DNA from: Xiphias gladius
Taxonomy: Eukaryota; Chordata; Actinopteri; Istiophoriformes; Xiphiidae
DNA length: 64,000 nucleotides
Direction: 5' to 3'
NCBI RefSeq assembly: GCF_016859285.1
Contig: NC_053402.1
Coordinates: 22,143,056-22,207,055 of the forward strand
In this document: piece by piece, positions 35,985-47,945 of the stretch
Position numbering within the stretch: position 1 is the first letter of the stretch
Layout: every line of letters begins with the position of its first letter
The notes under the pieces: model-generated
Database searches by the model: none
The model's input: the letters and a program-made list of their open reading frames with translations, nothing else
What the model was told of the DNA's origin: nothing
Translations under genes and position numbers: made by a program

Positions 35985-36429
35985 CGCGGCCCGCCTGCTT
36001 CTCAGATGAAGTCTTAATGTGAAAGGAAAGCAGTCTCTGCGGCTGTTAGCTTAACGTAGTGGAGTGAAGCGTACTTCCGGGTAGAAATAACCCACATAAA
36101 TCTCAGTTATGGTGCTACCACGAATAGTTATGGTGATACTGTGAGTTCACAGTATCAGTGTCGATTATGTACACACACGACAATAAGTACCCCTTTACTA
36201 TGTAATTTATATTAATACCACCAAAGTGAATCTTGCTTTATTTTGAAAACTTTTGAAAGGAGCGCATCGCCTTACAGGCATGGCTGGACTTCCACACAGA
36301 CCCAGGGGCCTGAGAGGTCGTGGGGGCCCCGGGTGCCAGCGCCTGTGTATGAAGTGACTGTTAATGTTTCTCGTCTGAAAGTCGAAGAGCTCGGTTAAAA
36401 GACAAAAAAAAAAAAAATAAAAAACACAC

Positions 36430-36598
36430 ACAAAGAGACTCAAAACAGCCGCAAAGAAACCCAACTACAAAGAGACTCAAAATGACCACGAGGAGATGCA
36501 TGATGATCGCAAAGACGTGGAAAACAACCACGAAGAGACACAAAAAACTACAAAGAGACACAGAAGGACTACAAAGAGACTCAGAATGACCACGAGGA
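36430..36598. repeat. Degenerate minisatellite, 'CAAAGAGAC' unit
   Basis: Repeated phrases ACAAAGAGAC(T/A)CA.AA alternate with ATGACCACGAGGA and GAAGAC. Units of about 15-30 bp are imperfect. This type of tandem repeat is common in fish genomes. No coding potential is claimed. Confidence 0.7.
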
Positions 36599-37033
36599 TC
36601 AATTTACAAATCGGAGACAAACCGTGATCTGGGATTCATAATCGCATCGTTTTGCAATCCGGATTACGAATCCGAACCTGAGAGCACGGTTTATCTGGGA
36701 TTTGTAAACCGAGAACACAAATTTACACCTGGTTTGTGGTTTTTTGTTTCTGTTTTTTGTTTTGTTTTGTTTTTGTTTTGTTTTTGTTTTTTTTTCCTCA
36801 ACTGACCCAAGCGGGGCTCCGTACCCTCGGTGGTCACAGTGAGGAACTTCTTCAAACCCCACATGTCAGTTCTTTCGAAATAACATCACACATTATTAAA
36901 GTAATAATATTACGGGCATCAATATTACCTTCCGCCACGATGCAAATCTGAGTGTTGTTTATTGTCGTATTGTGGCGTTTAAAAAAAAAAAAACAACTAA
37001 ATTGACCGAAGCAGTATATGTACTGCTACTTCT

Positions 37034-37101
37034 GATTGGCTCGCGCCTCATGACGTCTGCCAGAGGGGCGGGGCCTTCCGCAAGCAGGAAATGTGACGTA
37101 A
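37034..37101 (+). promoter_or_regulatory. TBC1D17 proximal promoter
   Basis: GATTGG (inverted CCAAT) at 37034-37039, TGACGTCT at 37051-37058, GGGGCGGGGCC (GC box) at 37065-37075 and TGACGTAA (CRE-like) at 37094-37101, all within 115 bp of the start codon. There is no TATA box. This is a typical TATA-less housekeeping promoter. Confidence 0.65.
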
Positions 37102-37145
37102 CATTTGTTTTGGAAGAACGAAGCAGTGACCGAAGCGACGGAACA

Positions 37146-40100
37146 ATGGAGCAGAGCGTTGAGGATTACAAGGTACTCCTCGGTTATCACACGCATTTAC
37201 GGACAGTATTTAAATCTGTGACTGTTGAACACTTCCCCCCGACAATTCGGCTTTGATATTTCGGGTGGAAACACTCGAGCTTGCTGTCATTGTTAGCTGA
37301 CGTTGACGCTTCGGGCTAGCTATCGGTTCCCAATAATGCCAGATAAAATGAGCCTGTCAACTACATGTCATGTCATCTGGCTGTCATGTAAAATGTCGGA
37401 CTCCGCTGTGCAGCCAGCCGACGGCTGTGTCTACAACCACACAGGCGCGATAGCTTGCCGGCCAAGTCGGCCGCTACCAGTTCATCTAAGCGAAGTCTAC
37501 CTACGTTTTTTTTCTGTCCGTGTTTTTCAACCTTTTCTGGCCCGGTGACCTGCCAGATCGGCCACGCTGAAATCATGTGATGTGCCTCTGTCATTTACGA
37601 GCTCTGCTATGTGACCTCACTTACCTGCCACAGATACGACTTTCTATATAAAGGAGCTCTTGATCATTATACATATGATTTTTGCTTTATCTGATCAGTA
37701 ATGTTACAGGCTAGGCAGTAAAGTTAAGGAGATCTTCATTAAATTGACGAATTAGGTAGTATTGAAACCATATAACATAATTATAACTGTTTTGATAATC
37801 AATTCGCGTTTAAGTCATTTTTTTTAACTTAAATGCCAACTTTCCCTTGTTCCAGCTTCACAAATTTCTTTCTTTTTTTTATTAATTCATTCTCTAAAGG
37901 GGACAATGCACATTGATCAAAATGAAGAACTGTAAATGAGCCTGATTTTCATCTTTTGTTCCTGGCAAGATGTTGAAAAAGCAACCTAAAGTTAGAATAA
38001 ATTGACATGTCACAGGACACACACTCAGACTAATACTTGTACACATCCGCCAATCAGACAGTATCACAACATAACGCAGAGTAGTCAACGACAGTCCATA
38101 CTAAGTAAGATCAGGGGAAAAAAGTAGGGCAAAAGCAGAATAGCAGAGGATTGGTAAAGACAAATAAGATAGACAACAGGAAAGCAGCAGAGAAAGGCAA
38201 CTGGAATAATGCTCACATTTGATTGTTAACAAGCCAGTTCCTGCCTCTCTTTGTCATATATGATAGTAAACTGAATAAACTGTATTTGGATATTAGACTA
38301 TTTGTCAGACAAAACAAACAAATAACAATATGCCATCTTAGGCTCTGGAAAATTATAATGGACCTTTTTCACTATTATGCGACATCTTATGGGAAAAAGA
38401 TATATCGCATAGTTGAGAAAATATCTTCAGATTGATCGATAATAAACATGATCCTTAGGTGAAACCCTATTAGATACAGCTACCATACACTAACCAAGCC
38501 CGTTCCCATAACCGGAATTTGGCACAGAAGTGAGCCACCCCCCTATCTCAGCTTACATTTTAGAACCTTACATTTATGTGGGATTTCTTCCTCAGCTGAT
38601 ATTTGAGAAGGAGGGGGTGTACCTCCACACAAATGCCAAGAGGAGTAACCATGACACCACCATTCCAGGGTTTATCCGCATTGTGGAGCGGGTAAGTAAA
38701 TCTGTCTGAGTCAAGCCTGATACGAAGAGGGAAATCGGGAAAGCACTGGGGTTATTGGCCATGTCTCTGATTTAGGCTGGGGTGCCAGCTCTGGAGTGGA
38801 GCCCACTGGAGGATGAGGGTCGCAGTGCCCCTGCTGTACTCTACTCCAAAAAGGTCAGTAATCGTGTGTTTGCGACACATGAAAAAGGACAAAAATGAGT
38901 ATATTTTCAGGACTCAAATGTATTTACCATCCACTATTGTGTTTTTTCCTAATTAGGATGGTGAAGGAGGGGAGGAGGATACAAACTTTGACCCTGGTTA
39001 TGAGCCAGACTGGGCAGTTATCAGCACCGTGAAGAAAGACCGAGAACATGTTCCAGTCAAAGAGTCAGGTGCAGTTTACGCTCCTGACGCCCTGGGCAGA
39101 GAGTTATGTTAAGGAAGGATGCGTGAAAGTAAATATCCCTTGTGTCGCTTGCAGGTCAGTGGTCGTTCTCTCTGCCCCTCTCAGAGCTGTACTCTCTTCG
39201 GAGGGCCCGGTTCTCTTTGGGTCGAAACTTTCTAGTGTTGACTAGTAGAGGGGGCCACCCACTGCCTCCTCTGCACTTCCACAGAGGAGGAACCAGGGAA
39301 CTTCTTAGGGCTCTGCAACATTACATCATCCTGGACCAGTGAGTACAATCCCCTTAACCCCCCAGCAGCAATCGGCGTGCTGGAGTTCATCTCATGTCTG
39401 TAAACAGCCGGCGTACAGTTTCAGACAGAGCCGTTTACATCTTTGTTGACACATCACATGAGTGGGAAAGGCGTCACATGGCTCCTGTTGTTATCATCAG
39501 GTCACCAGTTGACGGGCGGCTCTTCCTTGCCTACCCGCATGACTCAGGTGCCCTCTCTCAGTCCTTCGACAGGCTGCAGCTCCTTGATGACGGGGGCTCC
39601 GATCTTGTCTCGGTAATTTCTTTTTATAGTTACATTCTTTATTTGTATTTAAAAGAAAGAGGAAGGGGGGAAGGTAGTACAAGCACATAGTTTGTTTAAA
39701 AATCTACAGCACGATCACTGAAGATCGCAACCTCACCTCGCCTTCACTTAGTGAAGCATGCCCAGTGTCACAGCACATGACTGAGCCAAAAACACAGTGA
39801 GAGCAGATGAACTCTATCGAGGTTGTTGAAATCCTCACGCAAAGTAAAACACCTCTGCATCTGTTCTTCTTTGGAATTCCGCTTTCTTTCTACTTGAACA
39901 GAGGTTTATCCAGGACCCCTATGCCACTACATTCGGTGGATTCTCCAAAGTCACCAATTTCTTCAGGGCGGCCCTCCGGCCTCCTGAGTCCCCCGTCCAC
40001 TTGCGTAGCGCTCAGGATCCGAGCTTGCCCCCCCAGTCTGATGAGGAGCCTGGATTTGAACTCATCACCTGTGTAAGAGAAAGGCACTGAAAGAACCATT

Positions 40101-43100
40101 TAGGGCAGACATACGTGTGTAGAGCACAGAGATTACAAATGGTCTAGCAGGCCAAAAGAGACATGAGAATCAGAGACATTAATCAGTTGTTTATGTCCTT
40201 CCCCTCAAGGGGGTAGAGCTCGGTCCCAGACCAGATGTAACCAGGGGACCGCCTCTGGGCAAATGGGAGGAGTTTCTGGACCCGGAGGGGCGCGTGAAGA
40301 ACCCAGAAAAAATCAAAGAGTTTGTGTTCAGAGGGGTAAGACTGTGAAAACAGTGTCAGTACACGTGTCCCCTATCTTAAAGACAGTGTATTTTTTGATG
40401 CTGTTCTTGCCTCTTGCAGGGCATCATGCCATCACTAAGGAGGGAGATCTGGAAGTTCCTCCTGGGCTTTTACCCATGGAACAGCACCTTTAAAGAACGG
40501 GAGGACATTGTGCGGGTCAAAACGTCAGTGCTTTTTATCACTTTGCATCTTTCTGATGGTTCGACATTTGCGAAAACCCTTGTGTTGGCGAGTAAGCATA
40601 TTTTCCCAATATGTCCCTCTATGCCGTGAAGGCAGTGAACCGCTTTAATGCCCCTCTGTGTCTGCAGGGATGAGTATTTCAGAATGAAGGTGCAGTGGAA
40701 GTCCGTCAGTGAAGAGCAGGAGATGAGGAACTCCCTCCTCAGAGGCTACAGAAGCCTGATAGGTCAGAAAAAGAGAAGATCTGTTCCTCGCCGTATCGGT
40801 CAGCTGCCAGTGAGAGCTGCTGAAGTTGTGCTGTCTTTGTTCTTTTGTGACAGAGAGGGACGTCAGCAGGACAGACAGACACAATACGTTCTTCTCTGGG
40901 AGCGACAATCCAGGACTGACTCTGCTTCATGATGTGCTGATGACGTACTGCATGTACAACTTTGATCTGGGTACGATTTTTATCTGTTCCCGTGAAAAAG
41001 CAGAGGTACACCACCAGTACATTTTCAGTGCCAATACAGAAGTGCTTCATCAAGTAGAGTGGCCCGTTTGAGTACCAAGATTCTATAATTCACTGGTTTC
41101 TGGCGTATGATGTAGAGCCAGAAGAGCTAGACAACAAGAGATGGGATGTCTGACGTCGTGAATTTGCTCAAACTGCAGTCTGTGCTGATCATTGATTATT
41201 AATTCTTTCAAAACCATAGCGTTGAGTGCCAGTAAGAAGTATACGGCCTTCGGTGGTCAAACACGACTTACCGTCGATCTCTGGAAAACGGATCATTACC
41301 GGATAAAGGACAGAACAAGAAAATAACCTAACCTTTCATTTTCAGTCACGCATGACGTATTATGATAATAGCATCGATAAAGTTTGTTTATATAGCATTA
41401 ATCAAAGCCAGAGATTACAAAGTGGCTATACGAGAATAAAAAGAAAAACATACAACATGTACATAAACCAACCTGCAGAATATGGCTGCAACTACCGATT
41501 ATTTTCATTACCCCTTAAAATGCTGTTTTCTTGATTCATCGTTGGTCTGTTGAAAGTCAAAAATGGTGAAAAAATACCCAACCCAGCTCCCCAGAGACAA
41601 AGGTGACATCTTCGTTTCGTGTGACCAACAGTGTAGAAGTGAAAGATATTCAAACTACAATGATAAATGACAAAAAACGCAGATAATCCTTATGTTTGAG
41701 AGGCTGGAATAAGAGAATACTTGACGTTTTTTCATTGTCTTCGCTTGAAAAAGGATCATCAAAATTAGTTGCCGATTATTTTTCTGTTGATCTACTAATC
41801 GACTTATCGTTTCAGCCCTACTGCAGGCACACGACTAGACATACAGACACGTGACTAAATGTGTGTTTGAATACGCTTATAAAAAAGGGCTTCTGATAAC
41901 AAAGCGGTTTAAAAGAGGTTATTTTAAAAGAAATCCTCAGTTCGTCAGAGTTGAAGTTCCCAGACAGGAAAAGCAGAATTCCCTTTAGTCTTACAGTCTG
42001 ACATGGGAACAGGTTCCTACCCGACAACCTCAGACTGTGTGGAGGTTTGTAGGCGCGCAGTAATTCAGACATGTAGCCTGAGGCCAGGCAGTGAGGGGCT
42101 TCAAATGCACACATACACAATATGTAGCAGTAAAGACCCATGAACCTCCCAAATTAAATGAGGTTTACATTGGGAAACATTTCTCCTGCCTGAAAAAGGT
42201 TTTTATGACACCAGAGTGCCTGCAGTAAAACTCTGGATTCAGTGGTTTTTGTTTTTAATTACAGTCGACTTTACGACCATGAAAGGTTTTTTTTTTTAGA
42301 TCCTATGATGTGCCAATCCCAGATATCCCGTCCCTCTTACACTTCTCTTTGTTTCCTTTTCCATCTGTCCAGGTTACGTGCAGGGGATGAGTGATCTCCT
42401 CTCTCCTCTCCTGTTCATCACCCAGAACGAGGTGGAGTCCTTCTGGTGTCTGACAGGCTTCATGGAGCTGCTGGTTGGTAGAAATGCCTCTCTCTCTCTC
42501 TCTCAGGATCGGTCGCCTGTGGCCTTTGAATTTTGGCCAAAGTCAAGTTTAGCTTGTGTTGTCCCTCTATTTATGTTCATCAGAGGAGATTCCCGGCTGC
42601 CCAGCTGTCATACAGTGAATGACAAGGATTACAGCTCAGCAACAAAGCTAATATGAAAACAGAAAGTTCGACTCAAAGTTTAAATGCTAACCTTATTGTT
42701 CCTGTTTAGTTTGGTCAGTGACCTGAATCTGTGATGACTTAATGCTTCATCAGCTGTTCTGGTTTAAATGAAAACAGAAAACACGCTTTGTTATACTTGT
42801 TGTTTGGATGTCTTCAGTGTGGCATTTGTTAAAGTTTCAAACCCAGTGGGTCATATAAATAGCAGTACTTTTTGAAAAGTTGAGACATTTGATGTGTTCA
42901 CTCATGGACACATACCAGCACAGGCGTACCGCTGACCAACGGGCCTCTCCTGTTTTCCTCTCTGCAGCACCAGAACTTTGAAGAGTCTCAGGAGGCCATG
43001 AAACAGCAGCTCCTTCAGCTCAGCATCCTGCTGAAGGCCCTGGACCCGGAGCTATGTGACTTCCTGGGTTAGTCAGCTAACATGCATGCACTCAGACCGG

Positions 43101-45324
43101 TCTCCTTGAAAATAAACCCTAACAAGCCCTGAGGCCGAGCGGGGCACTTGTAGCAAAAGGTCACGAGGATAATGCAACAGAAAGAATGACAGAAACAAGA
43201 ATAAAGTAAACGAGATGCAGCCTCTAGGTTATACATTGGAATCTGTTCATTTCGTATAAAAGCATCTGCAGATAGGGTGCACACCAGGTAGATGGGCATG
43301 AAAATGGAAATGAAAATGTGTCCCTGTAGCTGGAATTCATGAATTCCAGTTACAGGGACACAGGACAGTAAAAATGTGCTTAACTCTTAATATTGCTCTT
43401 TTACAAAGAGCTCAGTCTTCCCCTTTTCTTTGGTTCTAAATTGAAAAAAAACCTGTTTCTTTTGTCCCCCAGACTCTCAGGACAGCGGCTCGCTTTGCTT
43501 CTGTTTCCGCTGGCTGCTCATCTGGTTCAAGAGAGAGTTTTCCTTCGAGGACATCCTCACTCTGTGGGAGGTGAGTGCACAACAGCCGCATTTACCTTTT
43601 ATGCATGAATACTTTTTTATGACGCTAAGAGAGCTGAAGTACAGCCAGTGAGAAAAAGAGTCAGGCTCGCTTCACTGCTCTGATCCTTGACGCTGTTAAA
43701 CTTCAGCGTTTGTTTGACATTTATTGAGGTTTATTCTTGATTTAAAAAAAGTGAATTTTATTGTGAAACCGTTTACTGCAGCGTGTCTGAGGAAAAATCT
43801 CATTTGCTCATTTTTTTTTTCTTCTCATACAACTGAAAACCCACTGTGCTGTAACAGTGTATCTTAGCTACTAGAATGAGTTTACGGCACTTATTGTTTA
43901 ACATGCTGTTTTCTTCCTCAGGTCCTGTGGTCTCGTCTTCCATGTGACAACTTCCACCTGCTGATCGCCTGTTCAATCCTGGAGTCCCAGAGGGGAGAGC
44001 TGATTGGCTCCGACCACGACTTCAACACTATCCTGAAGGTGTGAACTGCACGTGTGTTGCGTGACGGCTTCGGTTACTGTGCCTGTCAACGTGCGCATTT
44101 TCACCTGTGGAATCATGTCTTTATCGTGGTTGATCTGCAGCACATCAATGAGCTGACGATGAGGCTGGATCTGCAGAGGGTTCTACGCGACGCAGAGGCA
44201 ATTTACCTGCAGCTGGTTCAGTGCAAGGTAAGAGGTGCTTCGTGTGTCTGGGTATTATACCTGTATTTTAAAAGCTAAAAGCTAAAAGCTCGATCAGTTC
44301 ACATTTATAGGTCTGGCCCCGCTCTTGCGCTCCAGCTTAAAACACCTACTCAGAACCACCTCAGCGGCAGTTCCCACCACAGTGGGCATCTCCGGGACCA
44401 GATGTTGCCATGAAGACACACAAACACACACACACACTGACTCAAATGGTGTAAACAATACCAGCCAGGCTGTCTAAATACCTTGAGACGCGCTTCAGGG
44501 TCATTAATAGCTCTTCACCGGTTATTTCTAACCTGGAGGTTGGGATCAAACCACAGATCTGACACAAGACGACAACTTCTGTTTACTCCGTCTGACATTT
44601 CTCTAATATTTGCTTTTTCCCCTCTTAAATACTGAAAACATTCCTTCACATGAAAGAATCTGAAAAAGGAAAAACAAAAAACAAAAAGACACTTTGCTTG
44701 AACACTGACGGGCCAAAACACTTCATGAGAGGTCACAAGTAGACATTTCTTCATTTGAAGCCGTCACTGCTGTAGACTGTAATTCTTTCCCCCCACGTCT
44801 GGGTCACACTCTTCAGTCTTAACCCATACACACATATTATTATTGTGTCATTTTTGCTTTATTTGTTTTGTATTGAATGAATGTCTTTTTTTTTTTTTTT
44901 TTAATTGTGGAAAACATGAATGAAGAATAGTTTTTTTGTACTTTTAAATATCCTTCGGCATCTTTTTAGGGTGAAAATGAGGCAGATTTAGAAATGCATT
45001 CTGTAACTTATTCCACATGGTTCAACCGACTCTAAACAACGTTAACACAAACAGGGATGGATTCTCAGGTGACGCAAGCGCGTTGTCTCCGTTCCGAATA
45101 GTGCTTGAACTTTACAACTTCCTCACCTCCTCTCCTCCTCCTCCTCTGGCCTCCCCCCCCAGGAGCTTCCCCTCAAGGTGCAGCGGGTCCTGGGTCTCTA
45201 CGTTCCCTCCAGCTCTGAGGAGGACAGCCCCGAGCACCAGGCCGGCGAGACGCAGCGCCTCCTCGGCCAAGCCCAGGCAGGAGCGGCCTCTTCTAATTCA
45301 GCAAGCGGTCCAACTTACCCTTAA
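37146..45324 (+). CDS. tbc1d17: TBC1 domain family member 17 (Rab GAP)
   Basis: TBC1D17 is a Rab GTPase-activating protein that acts in endosomal recycling and autophagy. Seventeen coding exons join in phase: 37146-37172, 38596-38691, 38776-38853, 38957-39068, 39155-39338, 39501-39612, 39902-40072, 40210-40335, 40420-40523, 40668-40762, 40854-40970, 42373-42473, 42968-43067, 43473-43570, 43922-44038, 44141-44227 and 45163-45324, giving 628 aa (human about 648). The N-terminal half is the DUF3548/PH-like region. The TBC domain starts near FRGGIMPSLRREIWKFLLG. The arginine finger IERDVSR (I368-D371-R374) and the glutamine finger YVQG (Q411) are both intact, so GAP activity is expected. LWEVLW and HINELTM near the end match the family. 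The C-terminal tail after LGLYVPSSSEED is short and Ser/Ala-rich, without the Pro-rich tail of human. Intron 11 (1.4 kb) holds a family B repeat and intron 13 a 42-bp palindrome. Confidence 0.98.
37870..38060. repeat. Dispersed fish repeat in TBC1D17 intron 1
   Basis: Contains ATTAATTCATTCTCTAAAGG and GACAATGCACATTGATCAA, phrases I associate with a common teleost interspersed repeat. It lies in the 1.4-kb first intron, of which the rest shows nothing notable. Confidence 0.4.
41370..41470. repeat. Dispersed repeat D
   Basis: TTTGTTTATATAGCATTAAT followed by GATTACAAAGTGGCTATACG and an A-rich stretch, as in the other D copies. In intron 11 of TBC1D17. Confidence 0.5.
41480..41822. repeat. Dispersed fish repeat, family B
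   Basis: Starts GCTGCAACTACCGATTATT and ends near ACTAATCGACTTATCGTTTC then AGCCC, the two boundaries of this family. Internal phrases include AGTCAAAAATGGTGAAAAA and GAGAGGCTGGAATAAGAGA. It is nearly full length and sits in intron 11 of TBC1D17. Confidence 0.75.
43319..43360. repeat. 42-bp near-perfect palindrome
   Basis: The left arm begins TGTCCCTGTAGCTGGAATTC and the right arm ends AACTGGAATTC-complement...GGGACA. The 21-bp arms match at 20 of 21 positions with no spacer. The centre is ATTCATGAAT. Lies in intron 13 of TBC1D17. Probably a collapsed fold-back or MITE remnant. Confidence 0.9.
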
Positions 45325-45984
45325 ACCTGTAGCCGTGCTGGTGGTGGACTGACAGTGCATAGGATATTTATCTATGAAGAAAAAAACCATACATATTGTA
45401 TATGATCCGATGAGAAGGAAGGAAGACTGTTTGGTGAGGACCGTTGTTATGATTTGTCAGAGGCAGGGGGCACTGTTGAGGTATTTTTCTTTTAATGTAC
45501 CCATGAATTGTACAACCCGAGATATTTAAACACTATAGCCGTCATTGCAGTGCTCTTTTTTTCTTTGCCATTGCTGTCCTCCTCCTTTCCCAGGACAGCG
45601 CGTCACCTGTTTACATGTCCCGTGTCTCCGTCACCGTTCCCACTCTCCATCCTCCTCCGGATGCTGCTGTTGTACCCTTTTCACGATTTATTTAATAATT
45701 GTATGCATCCCTGCCTGTGTCTCTTCTTTTTACCTGTCCTTTCAGTGCTTTTTTTCGCGTTTGGTTTAGGTTTCCCCGCCGTCCCCCTCGCCACTGTTCC
45801 TGAAAAGGGAAGAAGATGAAGTATAAACTCACTGGCAGCACCTTGTTAGTACTGTATAATGCCATTCCAGCCCTATGCAAAGTTTTATGCATGCCTTATA
45901 GTTTTCACATGCGGCGTGGTAATATTTTAAGCCTTGTAATTATCTGTATTATGTCATAGCATTTTCATCTGCTGATTATTACCA

Positions 45985-45990
45985 AATAAA
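45985..45990 (+). terminator. TBC1D17 poly(A) signal
   Basis: AATAAA 661 bp downstream of the stop, the first canonical hexamer in the region, followed by a mixed T/G-containing stretch. Confidence 0.65.
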
Positions 45991-46119
45991 CGGTTGAATC
46001 TTAACAAAGCAGGACATTCCAACTTAGCCATTTTTCTTCTTACTCACCAGTCTGCCTCCCCGGGTTCTGCCCAGAGCCAAGATCTGACATATTTGTTTAT
46101 TTACTGAACGGTTCATTTT

Positions 46120-46300
46120 CAGCAGTGGAAAGTGCATTTAATCAAGTACTGTACTTAAGTACCACTTTGAGGTACTTATGCCACCGCATACTTGCACAAC
46201 ACTACATTTTAGAAGGCAAATATTGTACTTTTTACTGCACTGGATTTATTTGAGAGCTTTAGTTACTTAGAATTTTGTATTTAAAAAAAAAAACATGAGT
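46120..46300. repeat. Dispersed fish repeat, family A
   Basis: TACTGTACTTAAGTACCACT, TTGAGGTACTTATGCC and ACTTTTTACTGCACTGGATT, directly followed by module C at 46.32 kb. Confidence 0.65.
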
Positions 46301-46314
46301 AACTTCTAAAATAC

Positions 46315-46655
46315 GATTCCCGACCTTTTTGACTTGTAACCCTGCACAACAACAACAACAAACCCCAATGTCTCTGGTTGGGGCTCCTTGTTTCTTTTCA
46401 AATGTCTTGAGTTGTTGGCAGTTCCACCAAAGAGACAGTTCCCCTCTGAAGCTCTCAGATGTTTCACAATATTTTACAGGAAAAAAAAAGCAAAGATTGG
46501 CGGAAAGCCCAAAGAATAGAAATCGAATTTGTGTAGCAGAACTTTGTTTTTTGTTTGTTTTGGGGTTTTTTTTTTGTCTCCTGTCACGACCCCTCGGATT
46601 TGTCTTGTGGTCGTTTGGAGGGACCCGATCCCCAGGCTGGGAACCACTACAGTAA
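46315..46655. repeat. Dispersed repeat module C
   Basis: Shares GACAGTTCCCCTCTGAAGCT, CTCAGATGTTTCACAATATT, ATTTGTCTTGTGGTCGTTTG and CTGGGAACCACT with the 18.5-kb copy, in the same order. Followed by a diverged piece of family A to about 46.69 kb. Confidence 0.7.
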
Positions 46656-46717
46656 ACTACCTAAATGTATGTAAAGCAATTAAAATGTTTTGCAGATGAT
46701 ACTTACACTGTGTTTTT

Positions 46718-46761
46718 AGCCACAACATTAAAACCAGTTAACCGGTTTTAAAGTTGTGGCT
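46718..46761. repeat. 44-bp fold-back with mariner-like end
   Basis: The arms AGCCACAACATTAAAACC (46718-46735) and GGTTTTAAAGTTGTGGCT (46744-46761) pair at 17 of 18 positions around the loop AGTTAACC. AGCCACAACATTAAAACCA is a phrase common at the end of a fish mariner-like repeat, so this is probably two such ends joined after the middle was lost. Confidence 0.75.
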
Positions 46762-47545
46762 GACTGGTGTGTGTTTGACACTGTGTACGTATAGTGTCAA
46801 AAGACACAGGCAAGAATTCATTATGATTAAAAACCAATGTGTGAATAACTTTATAAACAACTGATAGAATTCAGACTTCAGACTAAACAAAAGGGAAAAT
46901 GTTTAAACTGTCTGGTATTTCGGGATCAAACTGATAAATTGTAATTACTCCGACGTAACAGAAACAATATTTGTTCATGCAGTGTCTCAACTTGTGAACC
47001 GGTTAAACTTTGGCCCCCCCGACCGGCCCTAGCAGGTGTCTGTGCGAGGTGAATGGCTGCGGGGAAAATAGGACCTCTGTTCTCCACTGTCCCGGGAAAT
47101 GAGCTGGAAAATGAGGGGCGGGGAGCCACACCCCCTTCTCAGGACCCGCCGCGCTCCTCTTTTGGCTCCTTGCTGCTGTTTGAATACAGCTGCGGTGTAT
47201 GAATTCAGCAGGGCACTTAAACAGGCCGGCGATCTGTCACCCCGTTCCTCGTGCCCCCTCCTCCTCCTCCCAGTCCGTCCACCCCGACCTGACCTCCCTT
47301 GACTGGCAAGAGCCAAACTGACTCATCCCTTCATTCAAACCCAATCTGCTTTCAGCCCCTCTCAAAGCCTGTTTTATGGGCGAAGGCCTTGTCGACAGCT
47401 TTAAACCCCATATTCTCTCACTAATGCTACAATCGACCAAGTGTTGGAGGATTACGGTCTCTTCATGTTGTCATTATGCCGGGTGTCTTAGAAAAGCTGT
47501 TATCTGCAGTAGATGATGTGGCTGTGCAATCCGCTCTCTGTGCTT

Positions 47546-47575
47546 GATGTGTGTGTGTGTGTGTGTGTGTGTGTG
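47546..47575. repeat. GT microsatellite
   Basis: A perfect GT run of about 14 units. Confidence 0.95.
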
Positions 47576-47849
47576 AGCCGTGGGGTGTGATTTTACTTCT
47601 AGGTGTGTATTTGTGTGGCCATTTTACAGGTGTCGGTATTCTTTAGTCAGTTTTCCTGGCTTGTTGTCGCCTCTGTTTTGTGCTTTCTTTTATTTTGCTT
47701 AGATTCATCTTGAACACTCACTTGAATCAGAGAGTCAATCCTGATTTTACTTGAGTTTTCTTTCTTTATTCATTTGTTCACATGATTCTTCTCTTTATTT
47801 CTTCTATCTTTATATCACTGGAATTGGTTTTATCTGCTGTCTTACAAAA

Positions 47850-47945
47850 TCCAGTCACTGATTTTCTACCTTGAGTGAAGCACTTTGGGTTTCGGAAAGT
47901 GCTCTATAAATAAAGATTATTATCGTTGTTATTATAATTGAAGGC
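47850..47945 (+). repeat. Retroposon 3' tail ('AAAGTGCTCTATAAATAAAG')
   Basis: GAGTGAAGCACTTTGGGTTT, then AAAGTGCTCTATAAATAAAG and ATTATTATC. This is the widespread 3' end of fish LINE/SINE elements. The body of the element is not recognisable. Confidence 0.55.

Larger units (their letters stand above)
34393..37145. other. Divergent AKT1S1/TBC1D17 intergenic region
   Basis: This 2.75 kb lies between the two start codons and must contain both 5' leaders and promoters. It includes a trinucleotide tract (35140-35193), a repeat D fragment (35.56 kb), a CpG-rich block with CRE and E-box motifs (35.88-35.99 kb), a degenerate minisatellite (36.43-36.60 kb) and the TBC1D17 proximal promoter (37.03-37.10 kb). 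A minus-strand donor GTAGGT, complement of 35310-35315, could end a non-coding first exon of AKT1S1; this is not proven. Confidence 0.6.

Noticed and set aside
46990-47420. Possible gene start near a GC box
   Set aside because: GC box and CCACACCC motifs are present, but no exon with a continuing frame follows. At most an unproven regulatory stretch.
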